Below the pieces are notes generated by a model. It worked only from the letters and a program-made list of their open reading frames with translations. It ran no database searches and was not told the origin of the DNA. The position numbers and the translations under genes are program-made. Below are positions 1-13,760 of a stretch of 64,000 nt of DNA, piece after piece. The stretch spans positions 62,001 to 126,000 of the forward strand of contig NZ_KZ819024.1 of the NCBI RefSeq assembly GCF_003115845.1. The letters are read 5' to 3'. Source of the stretch: Brenneria roseae subsp. roseae (GTDB taxonomy: Bacteria > Pseudomonadota > Gammaproteobacteria > Enterobacterales > Enterobacteriaceae). Positions within the stretch are counted from its first letter, which is position 1, and the number at the start of each line of letters is the position of its first letter.

Positions 1-156
1 TAATTGCATCAGCTCGCCTAAACGGCCTTTCGGAAACTCCCCTTTGCGGGCAAACCACAGCAGGTATTCTTCCGGCAGATCAATCAGAGAACGCCCCTGA
101 TATTTACCAAAAGGCATCGGCGTATTGGCAATCTCAAGCAGATCCTCTTTTTCCAT
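1..156 (-). CDS. ypeB: DUF3820 family protein YpeB, 5' part only (runs off the left edge)
   Basis: The 52 visible codons read MEKEDLLEIANTPMPFGKYQ at the start and continue with a conserved EEYLLWFARKGEFP segment. This matches the N-terminus of the short enterobacterial YpeB/DUF3820 proteins, which are about 70 residues long, so roughly 20 residues are missing beyond the edge. No biochemical function is established for the family. It starts four bases after the ligA stop codon on the same strand, the usual ligA-ypeB pairing in enterobacteria, and is probably co-transcribed with ligA. Confidence 0.85.
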   Translation of the reverse strand, partial: MEKEDLLEIANTPMPFGKYQGRSLIDLPEEYLLWFARKGEFPKGRLGELMQL

Positions 157-160
157 CTGT

Positions 161-3678
<3,518 letters not shown>

Positions 3679-3727
3679 CCCATACTCCAAAATTATTTCG
3701 CATATTGCGCGTGATAATATCACAGCC

Positions 3728-6580
3728 TCAGCCTAACCACTTATTCCAGCTCTGTTGTACCAGCTGTCGTTCGGCAACGAATCGGTTCTGACTGACCCGG
3801 CCCGATAATTCCTGTAATGCCAGATGGTGCAGCTCATTGCGCAGTGTGACATAGGCCAGTTTGAGCGCGCTCGCTTCGCTCTCCTCCATCACGCCATACT
3901 GCGCCATCAAGTCCAGAATGCGGACGTTATCCGACCAGCGGGTGAGGCGCGGTTCGTGTGCGGCATAACGCAGCACCAGATATTGTACGATAAACTCAAT
4001 ATCGGTAATGCCGCCGGCATCCGTCTTCAGATCAAACAGTGAACTGTCTTTGTTAGCCAGGTGTTGACGCATTTTTTCGCGCATTTCACGGACTTCCGTA
4101 CGTAAGGCGTCCGCGTCACGTTCCCGACAAAGGATCGCGCGCCGAATAGATTCAAACTGCTGCTGTACGCCTGATTCACCATAAACCATACGCGCCCGCA
4201 CCAAAGCCTGATGTTCCCAGGTCCAGGCCTCGTTACGCTGGTACTCATCAAACGCTTCAACGGTACTGACCAGCATGCCGGCCGCGCCCGATGGCCGTAG
4301 GCGGGCATCCACTTCATACAAAATGCCAGATGACGTCCGCGTACTGAACAGGTGCATCACACGCTGAGCCAGACGCAGATAAAATTGGCGGCCATCAATA
4401 CTGCGCTCACCATCCGTCATCACATCGGCCGGACAATCAAGCAGAAAAACCAAATCAAGATCTGAACTGTAGCCAAGCTCCCAACCGCCCAATTTTCCGT
4501 AGGCGATAACCGCAAAGCCGCGGCCTTCACGCTGTTGCAGATGTGAAGGCTGACCATAGCGAGCCACCATTTGTCCCCATGCCTGTTGCACGACGGCAGC
4601 AATGATGGCTTCAGCCAGATAGGTTAAGTGATCGCTCACTTTCATTACGGGGAGCACGCCCGCAATATCCCCGGCAGCAATGCGCAACTGCTGCGCTTGT
4701 TTAAACTGGCGCACCGCCTCCAACTGCTGCTCTTCATCCTCTTCGGGTACTCGCATCAGGTACTGACGCAATTCGTCGGAATACGCATCCGGCGCGATCG
4801 GTTGGTACAGCGTCGCAGAATCGAGCAGTTCATCCAGCAGTAAGGGATAGCGGGCCAACTGGCTGGCCACCATGGGTGAGGCGGCACACAGCCGAATCAG
4901 CTGGGCCAGCGCGGCGCGCGACTCGAGTAACAATTCCAGATAGGTGGTACGCGTCATGATCCCCAGCAAGAGCGGGGTCAGCCGTGACAGAATGGTATCG
5001 GCTTCCTGACGGGCGCACACTTCCGCCAACAGATTCGGCATCAGTTGATCCAGGACATCCCGACCCCGCGGGCCGATCGTCCGCTTCGCGACGTCCTGAC
5101 GAAACCCGATGATCTCATGCAGTAATTTCTCCCGTACCGGCTCGGTCAAATGCGGCGTTAGCAGCGCCAGATCGCTATCGTCCAATGTATCCTGCCACAG
5201 GCTGCTATAGCTGCCATAATCGGGAATATCATTGCTATCCGACGCATCGTCACCGATCAAGTCATTGAAAACACCGCGCACCGCCTGCATATGCCGCGAT
5301 AATGTCTCCTGCAACGCGGTCCAATCGTTACATCCCATTCCCCACGCCAGCCGCTGCTGGTTCAGTTCATCATCGGGCAAGGTTTGGGTTTGCTCATCGG
5401 CAATCGCCTGCAACAAATTTTCCAGACGACGCAAAAACAGATAAGACTCGCTGAGCGCAATCACTTGCTCAGGGCCTAACAGCCCCAGCACGCCAATATG
5501 CTGAAGTGTAGGAAGCAGCGCACGCTGCTGTAGGCCGGGTTCGCGACCGCCGCGAATCAGTTGAAAGACCTGGGTGATAAATTCAATTTCACGAATGCCG
5601 CCGGCCCCTAATTTGATGTTGTTCCGTAAATCCCGGCGGCGGACTTCACGGGCAATCATACCCTTCATGTTCCGTAACGACTGGATCACGCTGAAATCAA
5701 TGTAGCGCCGGAAAACAAAAGGCTTCAGGGTGCTGCGCAACTCCTGGCTGTAGGCGTCATCCATTCCCCCCAGCAGGCGTGCCTTGACCATAGCGTAGCG
5801 TTCCCAGTCACGCCCCTGTTCCTGATAATAATCTTCCATGGCTGCAAAACTGAGCACCAGCGGCCCACTGTCGCCAAAAGGACGCAAACGCATGTCAACG
5901 CGATAGACAAAACCATCCACCGTTGGCTGATCCAGCACTTTAATCAACCGCTGTCCCAATCGGGTAAAGAACTGGGCGTTATCCAGCTCACGCCGCCCTC
6001 CGTGCGTTTGGCCGTTTTCAGGGTAGGCAAAAATCAGGTCGATATCAGAAGAGAAATTCAGTTCACCCCCGCCCAGTTTCCCCATGCCGAGGATCAACAA
6101 GGGTTGAGGAACGCCCTGAGCATTACAAGGGGTTCCCCATTCACGGCAACATGCCTGATACAGCCAGTTTCTGGCGGCAACAATCAACGTTTCCGCCAGT
6201 TCGCTAAGCTGCTTGAGGGTTTGCTCGGTTGTACTGGTGCTAAGTATCTGTGACCAGGCAATCCGTACCAGAATCCGGCGGCGGAACTGGCGCAGCACGT
6301 TCATCAGCGCCGCTTCATCATTGACCTCCGCCAGCGCCGTATTCAACCAATCGGGGTAGTGCCGCCATTCCTCTGGCTGCGGTGGTTGCTGATGGAGCGC
6401 CTGCCACCAGTCGGGATGCATCGTCAGGGCGTCGCCGACAAAATCGCTTAACGCCAGGACCGCCAGATCGCACTCTGCGGCGGGAGCAAGATCGGGGAGC
6501 GTTTCCCGTAAGCGTAATAAAACCCGTTGAGACTGTTCCGCCAATAGTGCAGGTAATGATGGCAAAGGAAGTGTCGACAT
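3728..6580 (-). CDS. glnE: Bifunctional glutamine synthetase adenylyltransferase/adenylyl-removing enzyme GlnE
   Basis: Adds AMP to, or removes it phosphorolytically from, a tyrosine of glutamine synthetase under control of PII, matching nitrogen assimilation to supply. Two nucleotidyltransferase domains are visible: [18 protein letters not shown] in the N-terminal half and [18 protein letters not shown] in the C-terminal half, each followed by a PII-uridylyl/GlnE helical domain. The start at 6580 (MSTLPLPS) is preferred because AAGGGA lies seven bases upstream and it gives 950 residues, close to the 946 of E. coli. The longer frame to 6628 is a read-through. It sits between ygiF and hldE as in E. 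coli. Confidence 0.97.
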   Translation of the reverse strand: MSTLPLPSLPALLAEQSQRVLLRLRETLPDLAPAAECDLAVLALSDFVGDALTMHPDWWQALHQQPPQPEEWRHYPDWLNTALAEVNDEAALMNVLRQFRRRILVRIAWSQILSTSTTEQTLKQLSELAETLIVAARNWLYQACCREWGTPCNAQGVPQPLLILGMGKLGGGELNFSSDIDLIFAYPENGQTHGGRRELDNAQFFTRLGQRLIKVLDQPTVDGFVYRVDMRLRPFGDSGPLVLSFAAMEDYYQEQGRDWERYAMVKARLLGGMDDAYSQELRSTLKPFVFRRYIDFSVIQSLRNMKGMIAREVRRRDLRNNIKLGAGGIREIEFITQVFQLIRGGREPGLQQRALLPTLQHIGVLGLLGPEQVIALSESYLFLRRLENLLQAIADEQTQTLPDDELNQQRLAWGMGCNDWTALQETLSRHMQAVRGVFNDLIGDDASDSNDIPDYGSYSSLWQDTLDDSDLALLTPHLTEPVREKLLHEIIGFRQDVAKRTIGPRGRDVLDQLMPNLLAEVCARQEADTILSRLTPLLLGIMTRTTYLELLLESRAALAQLIRLCAASPMVASQLARYPLLLDELLDSATLYQPIAPDAYSDELRQYLMRVPEEDEEQQLEAVRQFKQAQQLRIAAGDIAGVLPVMKVSDHLTYLAEAIIAAVVQQAWGQMVARYGQPSHLQQREGRGFAVIAYGKLGGWELGYSSDLDLVFLLDCPADVMTDGERSIDGRQFYLRLAQRVMHLFSTRTSSGILYEVDARLRPSGAAGMLVSTVEAFDEYQRNEAWTWEHQALVRARMVYGESGVQQQFESIRRAILCRERDADALRTEVREMREKMRQHLANKDSSLFDLKTDAGGITDIEFIVQYLVLRYAAHEPRLTRWSDNVRILDLMAQYGVMEESEASALKLAYVTLRNELHHLALQELSGRVSQNRFVAERQLVQQSWNKWLG

Positions 6581-6635
6581 GGTGATTCCCTTGGTATGCC
6601 ACCCACCATCATTGGCGGGTGAACGCAATTAACAA

Positions 6636-7970
6636 TTAATTCCCGGCACTGTGTAACCAGAATGGTGATTGGGCCAGAGCTTGTTTGCGGCAGGTTTCCA
6701 GATAGGGTGACGGCGAGTGGTCGACGGTAAACTGCTCAATTGAGCGAATCAGTGCCCGCCAGCGTTCGATATATTCTTCCACCTGTTCTGTCGGATAAGC
6801 GCCCGACAGCAGATAAAAGGCCGAAATATTGCGATGCAGCCGGGGCAATTGCTGCTCGTATTGCACTTCGCTCAACGTGTTGTTGAACGTACTCCGCAGG
6901 TCGGCGGCGCTTCGGCTCAGCATAATATCGGCAAAACGTTTATAGGAGCCCTGCAACCGGATACGATCTTTGTTATCCATATAGGCGCGCCAGCCCGCAT
7001 TGATCAACCAGGAAGTGAGCACCAGCTTACTTTGCAGATACTCCACGCTGTAGCACAGTGTTTCCGCATCGCCCTGCTCCTCAATTTTCGCCTCCAGATT
7101 GGTCAGCGCGGCCCGGAAAAGCGTCGTTACCTTACGGGAAACGAGCCCGCCAACCAGCACCAGCATCTCGCGAATCAGCGCGCTGGCCTGCGGCAACGCC
7201 TCGCGCGCGGCGGCATCGCCTCTGACCCAGAGCTCTTCATGATATTGCCAATGCGCCAACGCATACTCCAGCGCTGCATTGATCGCCTGATCGATATTGG
7301 TCTTGGGCTCTAGCGCCAGCACCGTGACAGGACGACACTCACGCGCCGGATTCCCTTTGGCAAGATGATATCCCCGTGCGGCCTTGCTGAGACTTCCCTG
7401 CCGCAATCCCCCAAAATCAGCAATTTCCTTCGCCAGTTCCAGCAGGTGTGTCGTCTGCCCGATTTTGAGTTCCATCTCCAGTTCGCAAAGCGGTTCACTC
7501 AGTTCGCCCGAACGAATCTCTCCACGGTCAAAGGCGATTTCAATAATGCTCTGGTAGTAAGTGATCACCCACTTTTCGCGCGTAAAGTCTGTACTGAACA
7601 GAGGGGCAAGCGACTGCTGCAATGCCGTCACATCACAATTTTCCGGCCAGATATCCGCAGGCAACAGGCTGAGATCCAGTTCTGCTTTTTCCAGCGCCAC
7701 ATTGTATTCCGGATGCTGATGCAATCCGCCGACCACTTTACCGGCAGTTTTCACCGTCATTTCATAGCGTTCATTCTCGCCACGAATCCGCAGACCAATC
7801 CCATTCTGACGCAGATAATTGTCAGCCGTTTCATAATAGGTATTCGTCAGCCGATGGGCCCGCAGATGTTCACTCTGGCTGTACTCATTCTGCCAGTCAG
7901 TCAGCTGTTTCAGCAGCGAATCAACGCTGTCAGGGTGAACGATAAACTTCAGTTCTATTTCTTCACTCAT
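6636..7970 (-). CDS. ygiF: Inorganic triphosphatase, CYTH-CHAD protein YgiF
   Basis: YgiF hydrolyses inorganic triphosphate in E. coli. The N-terminal CYTH domain opens with EIELKFIVHPDS, the ExExK-type signature, and the acidic and basic tunnel residues continue through GLRIRGENERYEMTVKT. The C-terminal half, after about residue 225, is an alpha-helical CHAD domain rich in His, Arg and Lys, thought to bind polyphosphate. The ATG at 7970 gives 444 residues against 433 in E. coli. The open frame upstream of it contains no conserved sequence. It precedes glnE by 55 bases on the same strand. Confidence 0.95.
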   Translation of the reverse strand: MSEEIELKFIVHPDSVDSLLKQLTDWQNEYSQSEHLRAHRLTNTYYETADNYLRQNGIGLRIRGENERYEMTVKTAGKVVGGLHQHPEYNVALEKAELDLSLLPADIWPENCDVTALQQSLAPLFSTDFTREKWVITYYQSIIEIAFDRGEIRSGELSEPLCELEMELKIGQTTHLLELAKEIADFGGLRQGSLSKAARGYHLAKGNPARECRPVTVLALEPKTNIDQAINAALEYALAHWQYHEELWVRGDAAAREALPQASALIREMLVLVGGLVSRKVTTLFRAALTNLEAKIEEQGDAETLCYSVEYLQSKLVLTSWLINAGWRAYMDNKDRIRLQGSYKRFADIMLSRSAADLRSTFNNTLSEVQYEQQLPRLHRNISAFYLLSGAYPTEQVEEYIERWRALIRSIEQFTVDHSPSPYLETCRKQALAQSPFWLHSAGN

Positions 7971-8329
7971 AACATTTACTATGCCCAATAGATTCCAGGA
8001 TGCAGGAAGCCAACACGCCTGCAACTGAAAAGATGAAGGGGGTAACACCGGGTCAGCGCCAATTACGCCAGTAAATAACATTTTACTTCAGCTTGCCACT
8101 GTTACGGCACTCTCTCTTTTTCACCTGCGAACAGGCGCGCATTTCTTACCCGCCGTCAGGCTGGCATTTCAATCCTGACTACCGAAAAAAACCAGTAAAA
8201 ACGCGGTATTCCGGCTTACCGGGCCGCGGTCGACCCAAGAGTAAGATAGTTCTCATTTCGGTTTAATTATTGCCTCGTCAGACTTAAGCCTCTACTATCA
8301 GCCCACAATTCACGCAACATGATGATCTT
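7971..8329. other. Divergent intergenic region ygiF/ygiM
   Basis: This 359-base gap separates divergently transcribed ygiF and ygiM and must hold both promoters. It is GC-rich near ygiF and becomes AT-rich from about 8240. I see no coding frame, RNA gene or repeat that I can support. Confidence 0.6.
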
Positions 8330-8950
8330 ATGCAGAAATTATGCCTAATTTGTTTTACCTTGATGACCTTCACGCTGAGTTGGACTGCTCATGCTGAAGA
8401 AAAACGCTATGTTTCCGATGAGTTACTGACCTACATACACAGTGGCCCGGGTAACCAATATCGCATCGTCGGCACACTGAACGCCGGCGATCAGGTCACC
8501 GTACTCAGCGTCAATGAAGGGGCGGGTTACGCCCAAATTCGCGATGACAAAAACCGCACCAGTTGGATCCCGCTCGATCAGCTAAGCGAAACCCCCAGCC
8601 TGCGTACGCGCGTACCTGAACTGGAAAATCAGGTTAAAGACCTGACCGATAAACTGAATAATATTGACCAGAGCTGGAATCAGCGCACGACCGAGATGCA
8701 GCAAAAAGTGGCGGCCAGCGACGAAATTATCAATGGGCTACGTAACGAAAATCAGGATTTGAAAAATCAGCTGATCGTTGCCCAGAAAAAAGTCAGCGCC
8801 GCCAATGTTCAGCTTGATGACAAACAGCGCACGATCATTCTGCAATGGTTCATGTACGGCGGCGGGGTTGCCGGAGCGGGTCTGTTACTGGGCCTGTTGC
8901 TGCCGCATATTCTCCCGCGCAGAAAAAAGAACGATCGCTGGATGGGATAA
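8330..8950 (+). CDS. ygiM: SH3-domain signal-transduction protein YgiM (TIGR04211 family)
   Basis: A 206-residue envelope protein with an N-terminal signal peptide (cleavage probably after AHA, residue 22), a bacterial SH3 domain (YIHSGPGNQYRIVGTLNAGD, about 35-90), a heptad-rich coiled coil (about 95-165) and a single C-terminal transmembrane helix (GGGVAGAGLLLGLLLPHIL) ending in a basic tail. This is the layout of enterobacterial YgiM, placed next to cca as in E. coli. The molecular role is not established. The SH3 domain suggests peptidoglycan or protein binding. A strong terminator follows. Confidence 0.93.
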   Translation: MQKLCLICFTLMTFTLSWTAHAEEKRYVSDELLTYIHSGPGNQYRIVGTLNAGDQVTVLSVNEGAGYAQIRDDKNRTSWIPLDQLSETPSLRTRVPELENQVKDLTDKLNNIDQSWNQRTTEMQQKVAASDEIINGLRNENQDLKNQLIVAQKKVSAANVQLDDKQRTIILQWFMYGGGVAGAGLLLGLLLPHILPRRKKNDRWMG

Positions 8951-8983
8951 AACCATCGCCGCCCAAACGCCGCTTAATCAATC

Positions 8984-9007
8984 ATGCCTGCATACGCAGG
9001 CATTTTT
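8984..9007 (+). terminator. Rho-independent terminator after ygiM
   Basis: ATGCCTGC and GCAGGCAT form a perfect eight-base stem around a four-base loop, followed by a run of T. It separates ygiM from cca. Confidence 0.85.
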
Positions 9008-9080
9008 ACGTGCAGGCAATAATGTGAATCAAAGATGTTAATATGTAGTGAATATCATGCGCTACTTCAGGAGCCCGGCA

Positions 9081-10328
9081 TTGAATATTTATCTTGTCGG
9101 CGGTGCTGTCCGGGACAGCCTGCTTAATTTACCCGTCACCGAGAAAGATTGGGTGGTTGTCGGTGCCACGCCGGAACAATTACTGGCACAAGGCTATCAA
9201 CAGGTAGGAAAGGATTTTCCGGTCTTTCTGCATCCTGTCAGCCGTGACGAGTACGCACTGGCACGTACCGAGAGAAAATCGGGTCAAGGCTACACCGGTT
9301 TCGTCTGCCACGCCGAGCCAGACGTCACGCTGGAGCAAGACCTGCTGCGCCGGGATCTGACGATTAACGCCATCGCCCAAACCGAACAAGGGGAGCTGGT
9401 TGACCCTTACCATGGCCGTCGCGATTTGGACAATCGCCTGCTCCGCCACGTTTCCGACGCCTTCAGCGAAGATCCGTTAAGGGTTCTGCGCGTCGCCCGT
9501 TTCGCCGCCCGCTTCGCCTCTCTTGGCTTTCAGATTGCGGAAGAAACCATGGCGCTGATGCAAAGAATGACCCGGGAAGGAGAACTGGCCTATCTGACGC
9601 CTGAACGCGTCTGGAAAGAAACCGAAAAAGCGCTCGGCACCCGTTCGCCGCAGGTGTACTTTCAGGTGTTGCGCGACTGTGGAGCCCTTGCAGTGTTGTT
9701 CCCCGAAATCGATAAACTTTATGGCATCCCGGCACCGGCCAAATGGCATCCGGAAATTGATACCGGTATTCATACCCTGATGACGCTGGCGATGGCCGCC
9801 CGCCTCAGCCCGGATATCGACGTCCGTTTTGCCACACTGTGCCACGATCTGGGAAAAGGCCTGACCCCGCCAGAATTATGGCCCCGGCATCACGGCCACG
9901 GCCCCGCCGGCGTTCAACTGGTTGAGTCGCTGTGCCAACGCCTGCGCGTGCCTAACCACATACGGGATCTGGCAAAGCTGGTGGCGGAATACCACGATCT
10001 GATTCATACCGTCCAGATACTACAGCCCAAAACGTTGATGAAACTGTTTGACGCTATTGACGTCTGGCGCAAGCCACAGCGTCTGGGACAGCTGGCGATC
10101 GCCAGCGAGGCGGATGCCAGAGGCCGAACCGGCTTTGAAGAGAGCCCCTATCCGCAGGGAGATTATCTGCGTGACGCGTTTCGGGTGGTCAGTCGTGTCA
10201 CCAGCGCGGACGTCGTCGCCGACGGTTATCAGGGAATTGAGGTTCGCAACGAGTTGTCTCGTCGTCGGACTAACGCGCTGGAACAGTGGAAAACGCAACA
10301 GCAGGACCACGCCTCCCCTACGGCATAA
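9081..10328 (+). CDS. cca: Multifunctional CCA-adding tRNA nucleotidyltransferase Cca
   Basis: Adds or repairs the 3'-CCA of tRNAs without a template. The N-terminal nucleotidyltransferase motif YLVGGAVRD is followed by DLTINAIA and the RNA-binding head. The C-terminal HD domain (LCHDLGKG, about residue 255) gives phosphohydrolase activity in enterobacteria. I place the start at a TTG codon (9081): it aligns with the MKIYLVGG start of the family, gives 415 residues (412 in E. coli), and AGGAG lies seven bases upstream. The ATG-initiated longer frames at 9048 and 9060 add residues absent from relatives. It is convergent with uppP. Confidence 0.95.
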   Translation: MNIYLVGGAVRDSLLNLPVTEKDWVVVGATPEQLLAQGYQQVGKDFPVFLHPVSRDEYALARTERKSGQGYTGFVCHAEPDVTLEQDLLRRDLTINAIAQTEQGELVDPYHGRRDLDNRLLRHVSDAFSEDPLRVLRVARFAARFASLGFQIAEETMALMQRMTREGELAYLTPERVWKETEKALGTRSPQVYFQVLRDCGALAVLFPEIDKLYGIPAPAKWHPEIDTGIHTLMTLAMAARLSPDIDVRFATLCHDLGKGLTPPELWPRHHGHGPAGVQLVESLCQRLRVPNHIRDLAKLVAEYHDLIHTVQILQPKTLMKLFDAIDVWRKPQRLGQLAIASEADARGRTGFEESPYPQGDYLRDAFRVVSRVTSADVVADGYQGIEVRNELSRRRTNALEQWKTQQQDHASPTA

Positions 10329-10336
10329 CCGGCAAA

Positions 10337-10358
10337 AGGCCACGCACGCTGGTGGCCT
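10337..10358 (-). terminator. Terminator hairpin between cca and uppP
   Basis: AGGCCAC and GTGGCCT pair around an eight-base loop. Read on the minus strand the stem is followed by TTTT, so it most probably ends uppP, and it may also help stop cca transcripts. Confidence 0.6.
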
Positions 10359-10378
10359 GTTATCTCATCCGTTCAGGC

Positions 10379-11197
10379 TTACATAAACACCATGTACACC
10401 ACCGCCGCCACAATAAAACGGTAAATAGCGAACGGGACGAAAGAGATGCGTTTAATAATTTGCAGGAAGGTTTTAATCGCGATCAACGCGACCACAAACG
10501 CCGTCACAAAGCCAACCGCAAACATCGGCAGATCCGCCAGCGACAGGAAATGCCAGCTTTTATAGAAATCCAGAACGGTCGCGCCCATCATCATGGGCAC
10601 CGCCAAAATGAAAGAGAACTCTGATGCGGCGTAGCGGCTAACGCCCATCAGCATGCCGCCGGAAATGGTCGCGCCTGAACGGGAAAACCCAGGCCACAAC
10701 GCCAGACACTGAAAGCAGCCGATCATGAATGCCTGACGATGCGTAATATCATCCAACCCGACTGACCGCGGCTGTTTCGGTTTTAACCATTCCGCAGCCA
10801 ACAGCAGGAAGCCCCCGACGACCAACGCATACATCACATTTGGGGGGGTAAATAATGTTTTGATGACTGTATGGAAAACCAGACCAAGCACCACGGCCGG
10901 GATCATGGCCAACAGAATATGGGTCAGCTTCAAGCGGCCGGAAGTTTGCCCTTCATGCGGAACCTGGCCGAAATGAATCCCGATAAGCCCGAATAACCGA
11001 CGCCAGAACACCACGACAACCGCAAGAATAGATCCCAACTGAATAATAACTTCGAAGGTTTTGGCTTTCTCGTCAGCGAAACCTAACCAGTGACCAACAA
11101 TAATCATGTGCCCAGTCGAAGAAACGGGTAGAAACTCGGTCAACCCTTCAACCACCCCAAGAATAAACGCGATGAACAACGAATGCAGGTCTGCCAT
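10379..11197 (-). CDS. uppP: Undecaprenyl-diphosphate phosphatase UppP (BacA)
   Basis: Integral inner-membrane phosphatase that recycles undecaprenyl pyrophosphate to the monophosphate carrier lipid used for peptidoglycan and O-antigen, and confers bacitracin tolerance. The 272 residues contain the two family signatures: [17 protein letters not shown] near the N-terminus (glutamate-rich motif) and [15 protein letters not shown] in the middle (PGxSRSxxT motif), with about eight hydrophobic segments. Length and start match E. coli BacA (273 residues). It is convergent with cca and oriented like folB downstream of a repeat-containing gap. Confidence 0.96.
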   Translation of the reverse strand: MADLHSLFIAFILGVVEGLTEFLPVSSTGHMIIVGHWLGFADEKAKTFEVIIQLGSILAVVVVFWRRLFGLIGIHFGQVPHEGQTSGRLKLTHILLAMIPAVVLGLVFHTVIKTLFTPPNVMYALVVGGFLLLAAEWLKPKQPRSVGLDDITHRQAFMIGCFQCLALWPGFSRSGATISGGMLMGVSRYAASEFSFILAVPMMMGATVLDFYKSWHFLSLADLPMFAVGFVTAFVVALIAIKTFLQIIKRISFVPFAIYRFIVAAVVYMVFM

Positions 11198-11231
11198 CTA
11201 AAATCCCTTGACTCTTGTTGTAAACAATGAA

Positions 11232-11352
11232 AAACACAACCCATAAAAAACGGCAACGCAATTTTCAACGTCGCTTGCGACGGCCCGTCATAAAAAAGCG
11301 GCTACGCTGCTGAGCGAGCCGCTATATTCCCGCCTGGAGCATGACGGGTATA
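11232..11352. repeat. REP/BIME-like palindromic repeat
   Basis: Contains cataaaaaacg, tttttcaacgtcgc- and cccgtcataaaaaa-type units that also occur at 13310-13385 and in tandem at 22131-22270. The units are imperfect palindromes rich in CCCGTCA/TGACGGG. They lie only between genes, as expected for REP/BIME elements. Confidence 0.7.
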
Positions 11353-11488
11353 AACGTTATAGACCTTTCAGGTTACCGTTTAGTTGCACGTAAATCAGTA
11401 TTAATTAAGTCAAATCAGATTTATACCCGCCATCTGCAAATTGCACCCGGAGACGGGCAGAGTAGCCCGCCATAAATCTATTGGGATA

Positions 11489-11842
11489 TCATCGCGTACC
11501 GCGCTCGATAATCACCCCGACCTGACGCGCCTGCGCTACCGCACCCGGCTTACCGACCTTGATACGTAACCAGGGGATCGGGAAACGCTGCATCAGGATC
11601 TGCGCCACCTCTTCAGCAACCCGTTCCACCAGCGCGAAACGTTGCCCGGCGACGTGCTCAATCACGGCCTCACTGACCTCGGCATAGCTCAGGCAGTCGT
11701 TAACATCATCGCTGGCCGCCGCCCGGCGATTATCCCATCCCATTTCGATATCGAACACCAGCTTCTGCTGAATGGTCTGTTCCCAGTCGTAAACACCAAT
11801 GGTGGTTATGACGGTAAGTTCCTCAATAAATACGATATCCAT
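11489..11842 (-). CDS. folB: Dihydroneopterin aldolase FolB
   Basis: Converts 7,8-dihydroneopterin to 6-hydroxymethyl-dihydropterin plus glycolaldehyde in folate synthesis, and epimerises dihydroneopterin. [20 protein letters not shown] is nearly identical to E. coli FolB, as are [15 protein letters not shown] and the [20 protein letters not shown] tail. The 117-residue frame begins at the ATG at 11842. A GTG one codon upstream is in frame but unlikely. The gene is divergent from plsY, the usual arrangement. The downstream 291-base gap to uppP holds the repeat described above. Confidence 0.96.
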   Translation of the reverse strand: MDIVFIEELTVITTIGVYDWEQTIQQKLVFDIEMGWDNRRAAASDDVNDCLSYAEVSEAVIEHVAGQRFALVERVAEEVAQILMQRFPIPWLRIKVGKPGAVAQARQVGVIIERGTR

Positions 11843-11949
11843 CACGTCGTTCTCTGTTTTTGTCGTTGTCGGATACCACTTCCGACGGAATATGCGTATT
11901 ATCCACAGATGCGAAGAGTAAAACGACTCCTATTAAACGGAACTGCGTT

Positions 11950-12579
11950 ATGAGTGCAACCGCGCTTGGTATGATGTTAATCGCGTATCTGTGTGGCTCG
12001 ATTTCCAGTGCGATTCTGGTGTGCCGAATCGCAGGGCTGCCGGATCCGCGCGAACATGGTTCGGGAAATCCTGGGGCCACCAACGTTCTGCGTATCGGTA
12101 GTAAAGCTGCCGCTGCCGCCGTACTGGTTTTTGATGTGCTGAAAGGCATGTTGCCCGTCTGGATGGCTTACGCGCTGGGCATTCCCCCGCTATATCTTGG
12201 TCTGACCGCTATCGCGGCCTGTCTGGGACATATCTATCCGATCTTTTTTCGCTTTCGCGGTGGAAAAGGGGTTGCCACTGCCTTCGGCGCCATTGCGCCT
12301 ATCGGTTGGGATCTGACCGGTCTGATGACCGGAACCTGGTTACTTACCGTTCTGCTGAGCGGCTACTCATCCCTCGGGGCCATCATCAGCGCGCTGATTG
12401 CCCCATTCTACGTCTGGTGGTTTAAACCGCAGTTCACTTTTCCTGTCGCAATGCTGTCCTGTCTGATTTTAATGCGCCATCATGACAACATTCAGCGCCT
12501 GTGGCGCGGGCAGGAAGGGAAAATCTGGAATAAGCTCGGCAAGAAAAAGAAATCCGATGCCGACAAAAAAGACGAATGA
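11950..12579 (+). CDS. plsY: Acyl-phosphate:glycerol-3-phosphate acyltransferase PlsY
   Basis: Inner-membrane enzyme that transfers an acyl group from acyl-phosphate to glycerol-3-phosphate, the first acylation of phospholipid synthesis. Diagnostic motifs are [11 protein letters not shown] and [12 protein letters not shown] (phosphate and acyl binding) plus a late HHDNIQRL. There are several hydrophobic spans and a Lys-rich C-terminal tail. The ATG at 11950 aligns with E. coli PlsY (205 residues; 209 here). The frame is open further upstream but that extension overlaps the folB promoter region. In E. coli tsaD and rpsU would follow in the vicinity, whereas here ppa follows. Confidence 0.96.
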   Translation: MSATALGMMLIAYLCGSISSAILVCRIAGLPDPREHGSGNPGATNVLRIGSKAAAAAVLVFDVLKGMLPVWMAYALGIPPLYLGLTAIAACLGHIYPIFFRFRGGKGVATAFGAIAPIGWDLTGLMTGTWLLTVLLSGYSSLGAIISALIAPFYVWWFKPQFTFPVAMLSCLILMRHHDNIQRLWRGQEGKIWNKLGKKKKSDADKKDE

Positions 12580-12641
12580 AGAAGAGGCGGTATCGCCAGC
12601 CGGTAGTCACCTAAAAATGGGGACATTGGGCGTGATTTGGC

Positions 12642-12647
12642 TATAAT
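12642..12647 (+). promoter_or_regulatory. -10 element of the ppa promoter
   Basis: A consensus TATAAT lies 44 bases before the ppa start codon. The sequence 17 bases upstream (GGGGAC) is a poor -35 box, so either activation or a different spacing is likely. Confidence 0.5.
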
Positions 12648-12690
12648 GACCGCCACTCCATTTCAGGTTTGAAGAGAGAAGGAAACCGAC

Positions 12691-13221
12691 ATGAGTCTGA
12701 ACAATGTCCCGGCGGGCAAAGATCTTCCGGAAGATATTTACGTAGTTATTGAAATCCCAGCTAATGCTGATCCGATCAAATACGAGATTGATAAAAACAC
12801 CGGCGCTCTGTTTGTAGACCGTTTCATGTCTACCGCCATGTTCTACCCGTGCAACTATGGTTACATCAACCACACCCTGTCTCTGGATGGTGACCCGGTT
12901 GACGTATTGGTACCGACTCCGTATCCGTTACAGCCGGGTTCAGTGATTCGCTGCCGTCCAGTCGGCGTATTGAAAATGACTGACGAAGCAGGCGAAGATG
13001 CCAAACTGGTTGCCGTCCCGCACAGCAAACTGACCAAAGAATACGATCACATTAAAGACGTTAACGATCTGCCGGAACTGCTGCGCGCGCAGATCGGCCA
13101 CTTCTTTGAACATTACAAAGATCTGGAAAAAGGCAAGTGGGTTAAAGTTGAAGGCTGGGATAACGCCGAAGCGGCCAAAGCAGAAATCGTCGCCTCCTTC
13201 GAACGCGCCAAGAACAAGTAA
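12691..13221 (+). CDS. ppa: Inorganic pyrophosphatase Ppa
   Basis: Hydrolyses pyrophosphate to drive biosynthetic reactions. A soluble cytoplasmic family-I enzyme of 176 residues, the same length as in E. coli. The signature [12 protein letters not shown] supplies the metal-binding aspartates, and [14 protein letters not shown] and YPCNYGYI supply substrate-binding residues. AAGGA sits seven bases before the ATG. It stands alone with its own promoter and terminator. Its codons look more biased than those of its neighbours, as expected for an abundant protein. Confidence 0.98.
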   Translation: MSLNNVPAGKDLPEDIYVVIEIPANADPIKYEIDKNTGALFVDRFMSTAMFYPCNYGYINHTLSLDGDPVDVLVPTPYPLQPGSVIRCRPVGVLKMTDEAGEDAKLVAVPHSKLTKEYDHIKDVNDLPELLRAQIGHFFEHYKDLEKGKWVKVEGWDNAEAAKAEIVASFERAKNK

Positions 13222-13280
13222 GCTGATTGATCCCCCGCGCTGTCGGGAATAACGGCAGAGAACATCCGTTATCCGCCGTC

Positions 13281-13309
13281 AAAAACACCGCCTTGCGCGG
13301 TGTTTTTTT
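13281..13309 (+). terminator. Rho-independent terminator after ppa
   Basis: AAACACCGC pairs with GCGGTGTTT around a short loop and runs into a stretch of T. Confidence 0.85.
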
Positions 13310-13385
13310 ATGACAGGCCGCGCCGCAAGCGACGTTGAAAAACGTTCCTGCGTTTTTTTATGACGGGCTATCCCTGCCCGTCCCC
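13310..13385. repeat. REP/BIME-like palindromic repeat
   Basis: Carries the same aacgttcctgcg, tttatgacggg and caagcgacgttgaa units, in the opposite orientation to the copies at 11232 and 22131. It lies between the ppa terminator and the 3' end of ytfP. Confidence 0.7.
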
Positions 13386-13410
13386 CTTCGAACCATCACG
13401 ATATGGCGTT

Positions 13411-13758
13411 TCAGGGTTCTTCATCGCGTTTCAGCCAGTCCCCGCTGGTGATACGCGGTAATCCTTCCACCGAATGCTTATAAAGATAGATCCAGGCGCT
13501 CCCCAAAGGGGTCGGGATCAGCTCACGCTGGTACTCGTGGCCGTCTCGCTTTAACGCATCAAGCTCTGTCAATATTGATGAACTGATGCGATACACCTCG
13601 CAATGAATCTCCCCATCACCGGCAACCACCGCCGGATAATGGCCGAGATTATACAGCTCGTACCCGACGAGCTGACAATCTCCCAACCATTGGGCGTTGG
13701 TCATCCAGTGACTATTTCCCTGTTTGCGCCGTAAACTGCCGTAGACAATAATTCGCAT
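13411..13758 (-). CDS. ytfP: Gamma-glutamylcyclotransferase-fold protein YtfP
   Basis: A 115-residue GGCT-like protein. The start MRIIVYGSLRRKQGNSHWM holds the YGSL substrate-loop motif of the fold, and YPAVVAGDGEIHCEVYRI matches the body of the family. The precise reaction of enterobacterial YtfP is not established. It lies two bases downstream of tamB on the same strand, the conserved tamA-tamB-ytfP order, so it is probably the last gene of that operon. Confidence 0.93.
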   Translation of the reverse strand: MRIIVYGSLRRKQGNSHWMTNAQWLGDCQLVGYELYNLGHYPAVVAGDGEIHCEVYRISSSILTELDALKRDGHEYQRELIPTPLGSAWIYLYKHSVEGLPRITSGDWLKRDEEP

Positions 13759-13760
13759 CG

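Noticed and set aside
12614-12626. aaatggggaca-type fragments at 12614, 22601 and 42737 as transposon ends
   Set aside because: They are short and unpaired, with no transposase nearby. They could be chance or remnants, too little to call a mobile element.
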